From assembly GCA_937775205.1 (NCBI GenBank), contig CALKBX010000022.1, positions 1 through 55,580 on the forward strand: a stretch of 55,580 nt of DNA. The letters are read 5' to 3'. Shown one piece after another: positions 21,504-31,212 of the stretch (position 1 is the first letter of the stretch; each line of letters starts with the position of its first letter). The notes under the pieces are model-generated. The model saw nothing but the letters and a program-made list of their open reading frames with translations, did not search any database and was not told the DNA's origin. Origin of the DNA: an uncultured Verrucomicrobiae bacterium. Lineage in GTDB: Bacteria; Verrucomicrobiota; Verrucomicrobiia; Limisphaerales; UBA1100. A program made the translations under genes and the position numbers.

Positions 21504-23237
21504 TTAAGTACGCACATCCACAATCTGGCCCTTGAACACTTCGAGTGCTTTTTTAATGAGCGGATCATTTTTGAATTCATTTATATCCAACGGCCCCTCC
21601 GGTGGTTTCAGCTGCTTCGGCTGCTTTGGTGTTTCCGGCGGCGTTTGTTCGGCGGCGTGTGTTTCGGAAGAACCGGCCGGGGCTTCCTCCTGCACCACCG
21701 GCGTTGGCGCCGGCGCGGTCCAGTTGGCGGGGGTAGAGGCGGCAACCAATCGCACCAAGCGCACGTCCTGTCCCAACTCAGCCATTTTGGCTTTGAGCGC
21801 CTTGAGGGTCTTGGGGTTGTTCGCCAGTTCCATGGCATTTTCCTGTCCGGGCGGGAAACCGATGGAGAGCACGCCGCTTTCCACGGAATCCAAATGCGCT
21901 TCGGCAAAGTTGCCTTTTACAAACGGCCCGAGGCAACCCAGCAATTCTGCCCAAAGCGCCGGACCACCGGTGGGAACAGGCGCAGTTGAAAGTTGCGCGG
22001 TGGCCTCTTGTTTGGCCACGGCGGGTTTTTCAAGCTTCGCCTTGGCGGCTTGCTTGGGCGCGGGGGAATTGGTGACCGACACGGGTGCTGTTCCGCCTTC
22101 GGCGCGGAGTTGTTGGAGGTGGTCGAGCACATCGTTGAGGCTCATCGCGCTGGCGGCTTCGATGGCTTTCATAATGCTCATCTCGACGAGAATTTTGCGT
22201 GAGGCCGCGCCGCGCAATTGATATTCGCACTCGGCAAACACTTCGAGAATGCGCGAGGCCGCAGCAGCATCGGCCAGCTTGGCTTGCTCAGCCAGCGCGC
22301 TTTGCTCTGCCTCGGAAATTTCCAGCAACGCCACGTCTCCCTTGGAAACCTGAAACACCATGAGATTGCGAAAATGATTGAGCAAATCGCCCACCAACCG
22401 ACGCAGTTCCTTGCCGCCGCTGGTTAGCTCGTTCAGCTCGCGCAGCGCCGGTTCGGCTTCGCCTTTCAAAATGGCAGCGGCCAATGAGATCACCTGCGCC
22501 TGCGAGGTGAGGCCAAACATCGACAGCACATCGCCCTCGGTAATTTTTCCGCCACAAAAACTAATCAACTGATCCAGCGTGCTCTCGGCATCTCGCATTC
22601 CGCCATCCGCGCCACGGGCGATGGCCTGCAACGCGGCGGGCTCGACTGTCACTTTTTCCTGTTTCGCGATGTGGGTGAGGTGCTCCACGATTTTCGCAAC
22701 CGAAATGCGCCGCAAATCAAAACGCTGGCAGCGCGACAAAATGGTGGGCAACACTTTCTCCGGCTCGGTGGTGGCGAAAATAAACTTCACGTGCGCGGGC
22801 GGTTCCTCCAGCGTCTTCAACAGCGCATTGAACGCGGCGGTGGAAAGCATGTGCACCTCGTCGATGATGTAAATTTTGAAGCGGCAACTCGCCGGCGCGT
22901 ACGGCGCGGTATCGCGCAGCTCGCGCACCTGCTCCACGCCGTTGTTGCTCGCGCCGTCAATTTCCAAAACATCCAGCGCGCGGCCTTGGGTGATCTCGAT
23001 GCAACGCTCGTCGTCGTCTTTGAAATCCACCGTCGGGCCATCGGTCGCGTTGAGGCATTTGGCGAAGATACGGGCGATGGTCGTCTTGCCCGTGCCGCGC
23101 GGGCCGCTGAAAAGATACGCGTGCGCGATGCGCCCCGAGGCGATGGCGTTGCTGAGCGTTTGGGTGACGTGCTCCTGGCCGACCACTTCGGAAAACCGCT
23201 GCGGCCGATACTTTCTCGCTATGACTTGATACGACAC
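21504..23237 (-). CDS. dnaX: DNA polymerase III subunit gamma/tau
   Basis: 577 residues. Clamp-loader ATPase of the replisome. Walker A is GPRGTGKTTIARIF (residues about 45-58). The AAA+ sensor regions follow (YIIDEVHMLS; FIFATTEPEKVLPTILSRCQRFDLRRI). The usual four-Cys zinc knuckle after Walker A is reduced: between CLNATDGPTVDFKDDDERC only two Cys remain. A Pro/Ala/Lys linker leads to a conserved C-terminal end (DPLIKKALEVFKGQIV). It lies just downstream of the SRP RNA on the same strand. Confidence 0.96.
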   Translation of the reverse strand: MSYQVIARKYRPQRFSEVVGQEHVTQTLSNAIASGRIAHAYLFSGPRGTGKTTIARIFAKCLNATDGPTVDFKDDDERCIEITQGRALDVLEIDGASNNGVEQVRELRDTAPYAPASCRFKIYIIDEVHMLSTAAFNALLKTLEEPPAHVKFIFATTEPEKVLPTILSRCQRFDLRRISVAKIVEHLTHIAKQEKVTVEPAALQAIARGADGGMRDAESTLDQLISFCGGKITEGDVLSMFGLTSQAQVISLAAAILKGEAEPALRELNELTSGGKELRRLVGDLLNHFRNLMVFQVSKGDVALLEISEAEQSALAEQAKLADAAAASRILEVFAECEYQLRGAASRKILVEMSIMKAIEAASAMSLNDVLDHLQQLRAEGGTAPVSVTNSPAPKQAAKAKLEKPAVAKQEATAQLSTAPVPTGGPALWAELLGCLGPFVKGNFAEAHLDSVESGVLSIGFPPGQENAMELANNPKTLKALKAKMAELGQDVRLVRLVAASTPANWTAPAPTPVVQEEAPAGSSETHAAEQTPPETPKQPKQLKPPEGPLDINEFKNDPLIKKALEVFKGQIVDVRT

Positions 23238-23263
23238 TTCAATCCGTGGTTGGGAAATTCAAA

Positions 23264-23355
23264 TAGGCCAGGGTGACCACGGCAGATGCGGGGCAAGCTA
23301 CCGTTGCTGCCTTCCGGCCCTGGCGGAGTTCGCAAGCCCACATTCCATGGGCCCT
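23264..23355 (-). ncRNA. ffs: Signal recognition particle RNA (small bacterial type)
   Basis: Read on the minus strand, the segment contains the universal SRP core: GCC-GGAA-GGC tetraloop stem with the asymmetric loop AGCAAC (GGAAGGCAGCAACGG). Before it comes GCUUGCGAACUCCGCCAGG and after it the returning strand GCCGUGGUCACCCUGGCC. The terminal stem pairs AGGGCC-type bases with GGCCU. About 92 nt, the size of 4.5S-like RNAs. It ends 27 nt before dnaX, a common pairing in bacteria. The ends are estimated from pairing. Confidence 0.95.
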
Positions 23356-23417
23356 GACGCGCCGATAATGACGCCGCCGGATTGGGGCGGCAAGCAGATT
23401 CACACAAGCCGTGAAAT

Positions 23418-23513
23418 GGGGAGCGCACGCGGCTCGCGTGCCCGTCTTGGCGGCTCGCCAAGGCGCATTTCGGCGAACCGCCGAAATGAACACGTGGGCC
23501 GCGTGTGCTCCCC
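23418..23513. repeat. Large palindromic element with 23-bp closing stem and two hairpins
   Basis: Bases 23418-23440 pair with 23491-23513 over 23 positions. The only three non-Watson-Crick positions are G-U or U-G wobbles when read as + strand RNA. Inside are a 7-bp hairpin (23446-23452 with 23456-23462) and a 9-bp hairpin (23467-23475 with 23479-23487). It has the same general layout as the smaller elements at 66-110 and 32869-32918, but with different sequence. It lies between the SRP RNA and galM, just before the galM stop. It does not encode protein that I can see. Confidence 0.8.
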
Positions 23514-23521
23514 GTGCCCGC

Positions 23522-24640
23522 TTATTCCGCGCTAAATTTGTGGACGGTGGTGGTGCGGTAGGTATCCCCGGGCTCGAGGATGGTGTTGGGGAATTGATCG
23601 TGATTCACCGCATCGGGATGGTGCTGGGATTCAAGGCACACCGCGCCGCGATGGGGATAGGTTTTGCCGACCTTGCCGGTTTGGCCCTTCAGAAAGTTGC
23701 CGCTGTAAAACTGGATGGACGGTTGGTCCGTGAAAATTTCCAGCACGCGCCCGCTCGCGGGGTCTTTCAATTTCGCGGCAAGCCGTTGCTCGCCGGCTTT
23801 GCCGTTGATGACAAAGTTGTGGTCGTAGCCTTTCCACGGGGTGTCATCGGCGGGGATGCGATCGCCGATGACGTGCGCCGCGCGGAAATCAAGAAACGTG
23901 CCCGCCACTTTTGCGATCGCGCCGGTGGGGATGAGCGTGTCGTCGGTGGGCGTGAAGTTATCGGCATTGAGCGTCAGCTCGTGGCTGAGCACCGGCCCAC
24001 TGCCCGCGCCAGCGAGGTTCCAATAGGCGTGGTTGGTAAGGTTCACCGGCGTGGCCTTTGTGGTGGTGGCCTCGTAATCAATGCGCAGCTCGTTGGCATC
24101 GGTGAGTGTGTAAGTGACTTTGATGCTGAGGTTGCCGGGGTAGCCCTCCTCGCCATCGGGGCTGGTGAGGGAAAAGGTGACGGCTTGTTTCCCGCAAGCG
24201 GGGGTGGCTTTCCAAACTTGTTTACTCAGTGCTTTGTCGTTGCCGCCGTGGAGGTGGTTGGGGTCGTTGTTTATGGCGAGGGTGTACTCGGTGCCGTTGA
24301 CCGTGAATTTCCCTTTCGCAATGCGATTGCAAACGCGGCCGGTTGTGCAGCCAAAGTATTGATTGCCATCGCCTTCGTAACCGCTCACGTCGTCAAAGCC
24401 ATTGATGACGTCGACGAGATTGCCGTCCTTGTCCGGCACGTGCATTTCCACCAGCGTGGCTCCGTAAGTGGTCACCTTGGCGATAAGGCCGTTTTGATTT
24501 TGGAGTGTGTAAATCTCCGTCGCCTCGCCACCCTTCGTGGTGCCGAAGGACGCCTTAGGAATTGAACTGCAGGCGGTCATAAAAATTGCGGTGAATGTGA
24601 AAGCACAGAAAGTGCCGATGGTTTTTAACGTGGCTCGCAT
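23522..24640 (-). CDS. galM: Aldose 1-epimerase (galactose mutarotase), lipoprotein
   Basis: 372 residues from the ATG at 24638-24640. The N-terminus (MRATLKTIGTFCAFTF, then AIFMTACSS) is a lipoprotein signal, so the enzyme is exported. The rest is a complete GalM: TTYGATLVEMHVPDKDG near the N-terminus, NDPNHLHGG (catalytic His region), NLTNHAYWNL, and the C-terminal GAVCLESQHHPDAVNH with the catalytic Glu region. It interconverts alpha and beta aldose anomers, here probably in the periplasm, as expected in a polysaccharide degrader. A palindromic element adjoins its 3' end. Confidence 0.93.
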   Translation of the reverse strand: MRATLKTIGTFCAFTFTAIFMTACSSIPKASFGTTKGGEATEIYTLQNQNGLIAKVTTYGATLVEMHVPDKDGNLVDVINGFDDVSGYEGDGNQYFGCTTGRVCNRIAKGKFTVNGTEYTLAINNDPNHLHGGNDKALSKQVWKATPACGKQAVTFSLTSPDGEEGYPGNLSIKVTYTLTDANELRIDYEATTTKATPVNLTNHAYWNLAGAGSGPVLSHELTLNADNFTPTDDTLIPTGAIAKVAGTFLDFRAAHVIGDRIPADDTPWKGYDHNFVINGKAGEQRLAAKLKDPASGRVLEIFTDQPSIQFYSGNFLKGQTGKVGKTYPHRGAVCLESQHHPDAVNHDQFPNTILEPGDTYRTTTVHKFSAE

Positions 24641-24732
24641 ACGCGGAATGATGCACGAGCGCGAGAAGGAAGCAACTCCGATTAGTTGATGGTTGATGGT
24701 TAACGGATAAACCAATTACCGCTCACTCTCCG

Positions 24733-27279
24733 TCACGGATGCGTTACGGCCATTACGCATTGGCCGGGGCGGAGGTATTTTTGGGCGGCGGCTTCGATTT
24801 GTTCCTTGGTGATGGACTCATATTTTTCGTCGTCCTGTTCGCTGGACTCGTAACCGAGGCCGTAGAGTTCATCGAGGCCGCTCATCGTGGCGAGGCCGCC
24901 GAGGTCTTGGCGGGAGATTTTTTTCTGGCCGATGATTTTGGCTTTGGCGCGACGCAGTTCGTCATCGGTGAGGCCGTCCTGCCGGAGCTTGGCGGCTTCG
25001 GCGAGTAGTTCTTTTTCCACTTGCTCAAGCTGCTCCGGCGAGGTGCCGGCGTAGAATGAAAAGTGGCCTTCGGTAAAACCGGGGTAGCTCTGCGCGCCCA
25101 CGTAATACGCGAGGCCAAGCTCTTCGCGGATGCGCAGAAACAGGCGGCTGCCAAGATCGCTGCAGGCTTCGCCGATGAGCTCGAGCGCGTAGCGGTCTTC
25201 ATCAAAAAATGAACAGCCGCGATAGCCGAGCACGGCGACGGCTTGTTCCTTGTCGCGGACTTGTTCGACGCGGCGCATTCCTTCGCCGGGGGGGATGTGT
25301 TTGGGGGCGCGGAACTCATTACCGGCGGGCCACAAGCCGAATGCTTTTTCCACTTCGGCGCGAATGTCGTTGGTTTTTACATCACCAAAAATGGCGAGCA
25401 CAGCGTTATTGGGCACGGCGAATTTTTGGTGAAACGCAGCGAGATCACTCGCGCACATTTTGTCGAGCGATGCCTCGGTGCCGAGGGTGTCCAGCCCGTA
25501 GCCTTGGCCGCCAAACAAAGTTTCGCGCATCAGCCGAAAGGTGCCTTGGAGGAGCTTGTCCAACTGCGCTTTGAGGGCGGCGTGCTGGACGACGCGTTGG
25601 CGTTCGAGGGCGGCCTCGGGAAAAGAGGGTTGCAGCAACACATCGGCCATTAGCTCCAGCCCGAGCAACGTGTCGCCACTGAGCACTTCGAGCGATGCAC
25701 CGAATGAATTATTGCCGCCGTAGGCATCGATGCCGCCGCCAACGGATTCAATTTGCTCAGCGATTTGCTGGCCAGTGCGGTTGGCGGTGCCTTTCACGAG
25801 CAGCTTGGCCATGAGCTGGGTGATGCCGCTGTTGCCGATTTTCTCGGCGAGCACGCCGCCTTGAAAGAGCGCGCGCATTTGCACGAAGGGCAGCCGATGA
25901 TCTTCCTTCACCAACAACCGCAAGCCATTGGGGAGCTCAAATTTTTGGATGGGATGCTGAACGTGTTGCACCTCCGCGCGCGCCACCACGGGCGATGAGC
26001 CGGTGGGCAGTAAAGCGTACAGCGTGCGGTTGTCCTCGCGCAAATATTCGGTGGCCACGCGACAGACGTCGCGTGGTTTCACGCGTTTGACGCTTTCGAG
26101 ATAGCGATCGGTGAAGTCGAGGTCGTTGACGGAAATCCAACTGTCGCCGAGGTTTTGCGCCTGACCTTCCATCGTCTTGCGCGTGGCGAGCGTGGCGGAG
26201 ATGAATTGCTTCATCACTTTGTTTAGCTCGGCGGGCTCCACTTGGGCGGATTTGAGCTGATCCAATTCCTCCAGCAACGCCTTACGAGCGCCATCAAATT
26301 TATCGGCATTCACCACCGCACTCATTCCGAAGAGGCCGCTTTGGGTGGGCGTGTAGGTCCACGCATCGGCGCTGTTCACGAGGCCTTTTTTCTCACGCAC
26401 ATTTTGGTATAAACGACTGCTGCGTCCGCTGCCCAGCAGCGTAGCCAACACGTCCAGCGCGGGCATGTCCGGATGCCGCACATCGGGCACGTGCCACGAG
26501 TAATGCAAATGACCCAGCTGAACGGGGGCTTCCTCGATGACTTCGCGCGGGGCGGTTTGACGCGGTTCATCGGGCAGGAGCACGGGCGGCGCGGGTTTGT
26601 TTTTATTGTTCGCAAACGCGGCGGTCACTTGCTCGATGACTTCCACAGCGTTCACGTCGCCCACGATTACATAAAAAATATTCCCCGGAATATAACGGGC
26701 GCGATAGTAGCCCACGATGTCGTCCCGGCGCAGTTCGTTAAAAATATCGGGATAACCAATCACCGTGTGCCGATAGGGGCTGGTGGTGTAGGCGCTCTCG
26801 AAGAGCCGCCGCCCAGCGCGCCGGCCGGGGTCATCCTGGCCCATATCGATTTCGCGGCGGATGACATCCAGCTCCTTGGCCAGCTCGACCTCGGGCAGCG
26901 TGGCGTGCTGCATGATGTCACACAAAATATCAATCGCCGTGCCCGCGCCGGTGTTGGGCACATCTATATAGTATACCGTGCGGTCGAACGACGTGTAGGC
27001 GTTCATGTAACCGCCGGCTTCCTGCACTTCTTGGTCAATGCGCCCCACGCCGCGGGTTTCGGTGCCCTTGAAAAGCATGTGCTCGAGGATGTGCGAAAGG
27101 CCGGCGCCGAGCCACGCGCCTTCGTGAATGCTGCCGGTTTTGGCCCACGCCTGCACGGAAGCCACGGGCGCGCTGTGGTCTTCGCGCACGATGACGGTGA
27201 GGCCGTTGTCGAGAGTGGCAAGGCGGGTGTCGCCGGCGGCGTTGAGTTGGCCGGCGGGGTTGGGTGAACCGTCAGGCAT
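24733..27279 (-). CDS. M16-family zinc peptidase, double-domain
   Basis: 848 residues built as two M16 halves. The first has the inverted zinc motif HILEH (His63, Glu66, His67) with the third ligand Glu143 in VIRREID, the expected 76-residue spacing. The second half, from about residue 440 (FELPNGLRLLVKEDHRLPF), lacks the motif and should serve as the structural partner. M16 enzymes degrade short peptides inside a closed chamber. No clear signal peptide, so it is probably cytoplasmic. It begins 12 nt after the Minf_1886 stop and belongs to the leuS unit. Confidence 0.93.
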   Translation of the reverse strand: MPDGSPNPAGQLNAAGDTRLATLDNGLTVIVREDHSAPVASVQAWAKTGSIHEGAWLGAGLSHILEHMLFKGTETRGVGRIDQEVQEAGGYMNAYTSFDRTVYYIDVPNTGAGTAIDILCDIMQHATLPEVELAKELDVIRREIDMGQDDPGRRAGRRLFESAYTTSPYRHTVIGYPDIFNELRRDDIVGYYRARYIPGNIFYVIVGDVNAVEVIEQVTAAFANNKNKPAPPVLLPDEPRQTAPREVIEEAPVQLGHLHYSWHVPDVRHPDMPALDVLATLLGSGRSSRLYQNVREKKGLVNSADAWTYTPTQSGLFGMSAVVNADKFDGARKALLEELDQLKSAQVEPAELNKVMKQFISATLATRKTMEGQAQNLGDSWISVNDLDFTDRYLESVKRVKPRDVCRVATEYLREDNRTLYALLPTGSSPVVARAEVQHVQHPIQKFELPNGLRLLVKEDHRLPFVQMRALFQGGVLAEKIGNSGITQLMAKLLVKGTANRTGQQIAEQIESVGGGIDAYGGNNSFGASLEVLSGDTLLGLELMADVLLQPSFPEAALERQRVVQHAALKAQLDKLLQGTFRLMRETLFGGQGYGLDTLGTEASLDKMCASDLAAFHQKFAVPNNAVLAIFGDVKTNDIRAEVEKAFGLWPAGNEFRAPKHIPPGEGMRRVEQVRDKEQAVAVLGYRGCSFFDEDRYALELIGEACSDLGSRLFLRIREELGLAYYVGAQSYPGFTEGHFSFYAGTSPEQLEQVEKELLAEAAKLRQDGLTDDELRRAKAKIIGQKKISRQDLGGLATMSGLDELYGLGYESSEQDDEKYESITKEQIEAAAQKYLRPGQCVMAVTHP

Positions 27280-27291
27280 GAGCGGGGGAGC

Positions 27292-27786
27292 TTATTGCTT
27301 GTCCGAAGCCTTGGGCTGGGAGGTGGGATTGGCGGGACGTTCCGTTTCCGCGGGCGGAGGGTTGGTGCGGTTCACCTCGGGCAGCTCCGGCGCGGGCGCG
27401 GCGGGGGGCAGGAAAGGTTGGCGAAAGGCTTCGTCGAAAGTATAGCCGCCGGCAAAATCCGTGCGGGTGTCATCCTCCGTTTTGGCCAGCAGCTCGTGCT
27501 CGACCATGTTAAACACAATCTCGCCAAAATCCTCGCCGCGCGTGAGGCCCCATTCGTTGAGCACCAACAGCGCCATCGGGCCATATTGCTCCAGCGCGTG
27601 GGCGCGCATGCCGCCGAGCAATTCCTGCCCGCTGATATGCCGCACGGTGCCTTCCTCTTGTTTGGAAATGGATTGCTGCGTGTAGTCGAGCCCTTCGCGG
27701 ACAAAATGATACGCGTCCCGATGGAACCGCGCATCCGTCGCGAGGATCTTGTCGAGCACTTCGTCGTAACTTTGTTTATGAATCAT
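27292..27786 (-). CDS. Minf_1886 family protein (PVC-restricted)
   Basis: 164 residues. The first 115 match the Minf_1886/TIGR04138 family that I know only from Verrucomicrobiota and Planctomycetota. Key segments are DAYHFVREGLDYTQQ, HISGQELLGGMRAHALEQYGPMAL and GLTRGEDFGEIVFNMVE, ending with DFAGGYTFDEAF. The last 45 residues are a Pro-rich tail. The function is unknown. Its ATG overlaps the TGA of the upstream 48-residue membrane peptide (ATGA), so translation is coupled, and the M16 peptidase follows after 12 nt. Confidence 0.85.
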   Translation of the reverse strand: MIHKQSYDEVLDKILATDARFHRDAYHFVREGLDYTQQSISKQEEGTVRHISGQELLGGMRAHALEQYGPMALLVLNEWGLTRGEDFGEIVFNMVEHELLAKTEDDTRTDFAGGYTFDEAFRQPFLPPAAPAPELPEVNRTNPPPAETERPANPTSQPKASDKQ

Positions 27787-27929
27787 TTACCTTCAGCGCC
27801 CGCCGGAGCTGCTTTCTTCGGCGAATCGGATGGATGCGCCGTGCGCCAAGTCTGCACCGCCATGCCCACTAATAAAAGCACCAACACAACAATCAGCGCT
27901 TTCTGTTCCTGTGGTGTCAGGAATTTCAT
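27783..27929 (-). CDS. 48-residue single-pass membrane peptide
   Basis: Starts at the ATG 27927-27929 (MKFLTPQEQKALIVVLVLLL) and ends with TGA at 27783-27785, which overlaps the ATG of the Minf_1886 gene. One hydrophobic helix spans about residues 11-26. A short, charged Pro/Ala/Lys tail follows (AHPSDSPKKAAPAGAEGK). It lies 27 nt downstream of leuS. The overlap and the N-in, C-out-like layout support a real gene. No function can be given; a membrane anchor or partner for Minf_1886 is a guess. Confidence 0.72.
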   Translation of the reverse strand: MKFLTPQEQKALIVVLVLLLVGMAVQTWRTAHPSDSPKKAAPAGAEGK

Positions 27930-27956
27930 TAGCTCTCTTGAAACCGTTGCGAACGG

Positions 27957-30612
27957 TTATTTCACCGCGATATTCACTAGTCTATTCGGCACCACGATGA
28001 CTTTCTTAACTTCTTTTTCAGAAATAAATTGCTGCACCTTCTCGCACGCCAACGCAAGTTTTTCGATTTCCTCGCGCGAAGTCTCAGGCGTAATGTCGAT
28101 GTGCCCGCGTAATTTGCCGTTCACCTGCACTGGAAATTCAATGGAATCCTCCACCAAAAACGCCTCATCCCACTCCGGCCACGGCTGATACGCCAGCGTA
28201 TTACCCGAAACTTCGCCCAAACGCCCCGCCAATTCCTCCGCCAAATGCGGCGCAAAAGGGTTTAGCAAACGCAAAAATATGCCGAGCACTTCCCGCGGGC
28301 GGCTTTCCCACTTGGAGGCTTCATTGACAAAAACCATCAACGCCGAGATGCCCGTATTGTAGCGCATGCCGTCGAGATCGTCGGTCACTTTTTTGATGCA
28401 CGCGTGCAGCGCCTTGAGCTGTTCCGGCGTGGGTTCGGCGTCGTTAAGCGCCGGATGCAATTTTAAATCCGCCAGCAACGCCTCGGCCTGATCCGGAGCG
28501 ACGGTCACCGCTTGCTCGTAATCTTTGTAACTGCCCTCATCGATGAACAGCCGCCAAACGCGCCCGAGAAAACGATACACGCCCTCCACGCCTTTCGTGT
28601 TCCACGGCTTCATCATCTCCAGCGGGCCCATAAACATTTCGTACAGGCGAAACGCATCTGCGCCATATTCATCGATCACCCCATCGGGGTTCACCGCGTT
28701 GCCGCGGCTCTTGGACATTTTCTGGCCATCCTCGCCGAGAATGATTCCCTGATTCACCAACCGCTGAAACGGTTCCGCCGTGGAAACGTGCCCAAGATCA
28801 AACATCACCTTATGCCAAAACCGCGCGTACAACAAGATGCAACACCGCGTGCTCCGTGCCGCCGACGTAGAGGTCGACGTTCATCCAATATTTTTCCGCC
28901 GCCTCGCCGACGTGGCGCTCGTTGTTTTGCGCATCGAGGTAGCGCAGATAGTACCAACAACTGCCCGCCCATTGGGGCATCGTGTTGGTCTCGCGCGTGG
29001 TGCCGTCGGGGAGGTTTACCCAATCGACGGCGCGGGCCAGTGGCGGATCGCCTTCGGTGGTGGGTTTGTAATCATCCAGCTCCGGCGGTAGCACGGGCAA
29101 ATCTTTTTCCGCAACCGCTTCGTGATGACCATCGCGCCAGACGATGGGGAACGGCTCGCCCCAATAGCGTTGCCGACTAAAAAGCCAGTCGCGCAGTTTG
29201 AAATTGATGGTGCGCTTGCCCTGCCCTTTTTCCTCGAGCCACTCGATGATTTTCGCCTTGGCCTCGGTTGTGGGAAGGCCGCTGATGAAGCCGCTCTCCA
29301 CGCTGGTGCCGTCGCCCACGAAGCCAAGCGACTCGAGCGACTCGCCTTCGGGCGCTTCCACCACCACGCGCACGGGCAGTTCAAATTTTTGGGCGAACTC
29401 CAAGTCGCGCGCGTCGTGCGCGGGCACGGCCATAATCGCGCCGGTGCCGTAGCTGGCCAAAACGTAATCGGCAATCCAAATGGGCACCGGCTCATCGTTC
29501 ACCGGATTGATCGCAAACGCGCCGGTGAACACGCCGGTTTTTTCCTTCGCCAATTCCGTGCGCTCCAAGTCGCTCTTGCACGAAGCCGCCTCGCGATAGT
29601 CCGCCACCGCCGCGCGTTGATCGTCGGTGGTCAATTCATCCACCAATTCATGCTCCGGCGAAAGCACCATATACGTCGCACCCCACAACGTATCGGGCCG
29701 CGTGGTGAACACGCAAATTCTGTCTTCTGATTCCTGTATCTTAAACTCGACCTCCGCCCCTTCGCTTCGGCCGATCCAGTTGCGCTGCATTTCTTTCAGC
29801 GAATTGCTCCAGTCAATCGTCTCCAAATCATCGAGCAACCGCTGCGCGAAGGCCGTGATCCGCAGCATCCATTGCTGCATCGGCCGACGCACCACGGGAT
29901 GCCCGCCCACTTCGCTTTTGCCATCAATGACTTCCTCGTTGGCCAGCACCGTGCCCAGCTCGGGACACCAGTTCACCGGCGCATGGGAAACAAACGCGAG
30001 GCGATGGTCGTCGCGATATTCACGACGCGCCTCGTCCGTGGTGATGTCCGCCGGCAACTCCAGCGTGTCGATAGACTCCGCCTTGCCGCTGGCGGGGTTC
30101 ACCCACGAATGATAAAGCTGCAGAAAAATCCATTGGCTCCAGCGGAAATAATTTGGGTCGGTGGTGTTCACCTCGCGGCTCCAGTCGTAGCTGAAACCAA
30201 GCCCTTTGATTTGGCGCGTGAAATTGGCGACGTTTTCCTCGGTGGTTTTCCGTGGATGCTGTCCGGTTTTGATGGCGTACTGCTCCGCCGGCAAGCCGAA
30301 GGCGTCCCAACCCATCGGATGCAAAACGTGGCGTCCCTGCATTCGGAGGTAGCGCGCGGTGATGTCCGTGGCGGTGTAGCCTTCCGGATGCCCCACGTGC
30401 AAGCCCGCGCCGGAGGGGTACGGAAACATATCGAGAATGTAATATTTCTCGATCGACTCCGGTGCCGCATCGCCGTGGCGCACGGCAAAGGGATGCTCCG
30501 CCGCAGGCGGTTCACCGGGGTTAAAGGCACGAAACGTCTCCTGCGCCTCCCAGTGCTGTTGCCAGCGGGGCTCGATTAAGTGAAACGGATATTGTCGCCG
30601 CATTTGTGACAT
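27957..30612 (-). CDS. leuS: Leucyl-tRNA synthetase LeuS (one-base frameshift)
   Basis: Charges tRNA-Leu. Start ATG at 30610-30612 ([10 protein letters not shown]). The HIGH motif appears as [10 protein letters not shown], the editing domain is in the middle, and KMSKS is present as [10 protein letters not shown]. At 28834-28835 one extra base breaks the frame. The N-terminal part reads [12 protein letters not shown] and then goes astray, while the family continuation [15 protein letters not shown] resumes in the next frame (CTTG TTG where CTG TTG is expected). Everything on both sides is intact. Since LeuS is essential, a sequencing or assembly indel is by far the likeliest reason. No second leuS is visible in the window. 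Confidence 0.95.
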
Positions 30613-30750
30613 CGGCGGCGGATAATGGAGAAAAGAACGGCGCGGGGCAATGCAAACTAACGCATAACGCCACCGACGAATTTTCAATGCTTGGCGTTGA
30701 CATCGCCTCAGTGTTCCTGAAACATACCGGCGACTCGAACTGTCATTGAT

Positions 30751-31194
30751 ATGGACTGGGAAGTTTGGCTTATCTTGTGCGCGATTTTGATTGTTGGCGA
30801 AATCTTTTCCGCCAGCTTTTTTGCCGGCCCTCTGGGCTTGGGCTGTCTGGTGGCGGCGCTGATATCAAATGCGGACGGCAGCACTGCGATGCAATTTCTC
30901 GGCTTCAGCGTCACCTCGGTTGTTTTGCTGTTGGCATTGAGACCGATGTTGATGCGGTTGCGCGAAAACAAATCGAGCGACGATTCAATAACCGGCATTG
31001 AGATTTATATCGGCAGGCAAGGTCGGATTACCGAAAAGGTAGATGCGGCAGCCGGCACCGGCCGCATCAAAATCGGCGGCGAAAATTGGGCGGCCGTTTC
31101 GGATGTCGGCATTGTCATCGAAGAAGATTCTCAGGCCACGGTGATCCGCATTGAGGGCACCAAAGCCATTGTGAGTGTGAGCGAAAACCCCTAA
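30751..31194 (+). CDS. NfeD-family membrane protein
   Basis: 147 residues: three hydrophobic helices (about 4-20, 25-42 and 48-65), then a soluble OB-like fold ([30 protein letters not shown]). This is the short NfeD form. NfeD proteins pair with SPFH/slipin partners at the membrane, and here the slipin gene starts 18 nt downstream. Confidence 0.88.
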   Translation: MDWEVWLILCAILIVGEIFSASFFAGPLGLGCLVAALISNADGSTAMQFLGFSVTSVVLLLALRPMLMRLRENKSSDDSITGIEIYIGRQGRITEKVDAAAGTGRIKIGGENWAAVSDVGIVIEEDSQATVIRIEGTKAIVSVSENP

Positions 31195-31212
31195 CCACTG
31201 AAAGTCATCATT

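Noticed and set aside
21545..21560. AAAAAAG in dnaX as a programmed frameshift site for the gamma subunit
   Set aside because: It lies about 20 codons before the stop in the conserved LIKKALEVFKG end, far from where tau and gamma would separate, and no stimulating hairpin follows.
23411..24565. 384-residue + strand frame opposite galM
   Set aside because: galM on the minus strand has a clear signal and catalytic motifs; the + frame has none.
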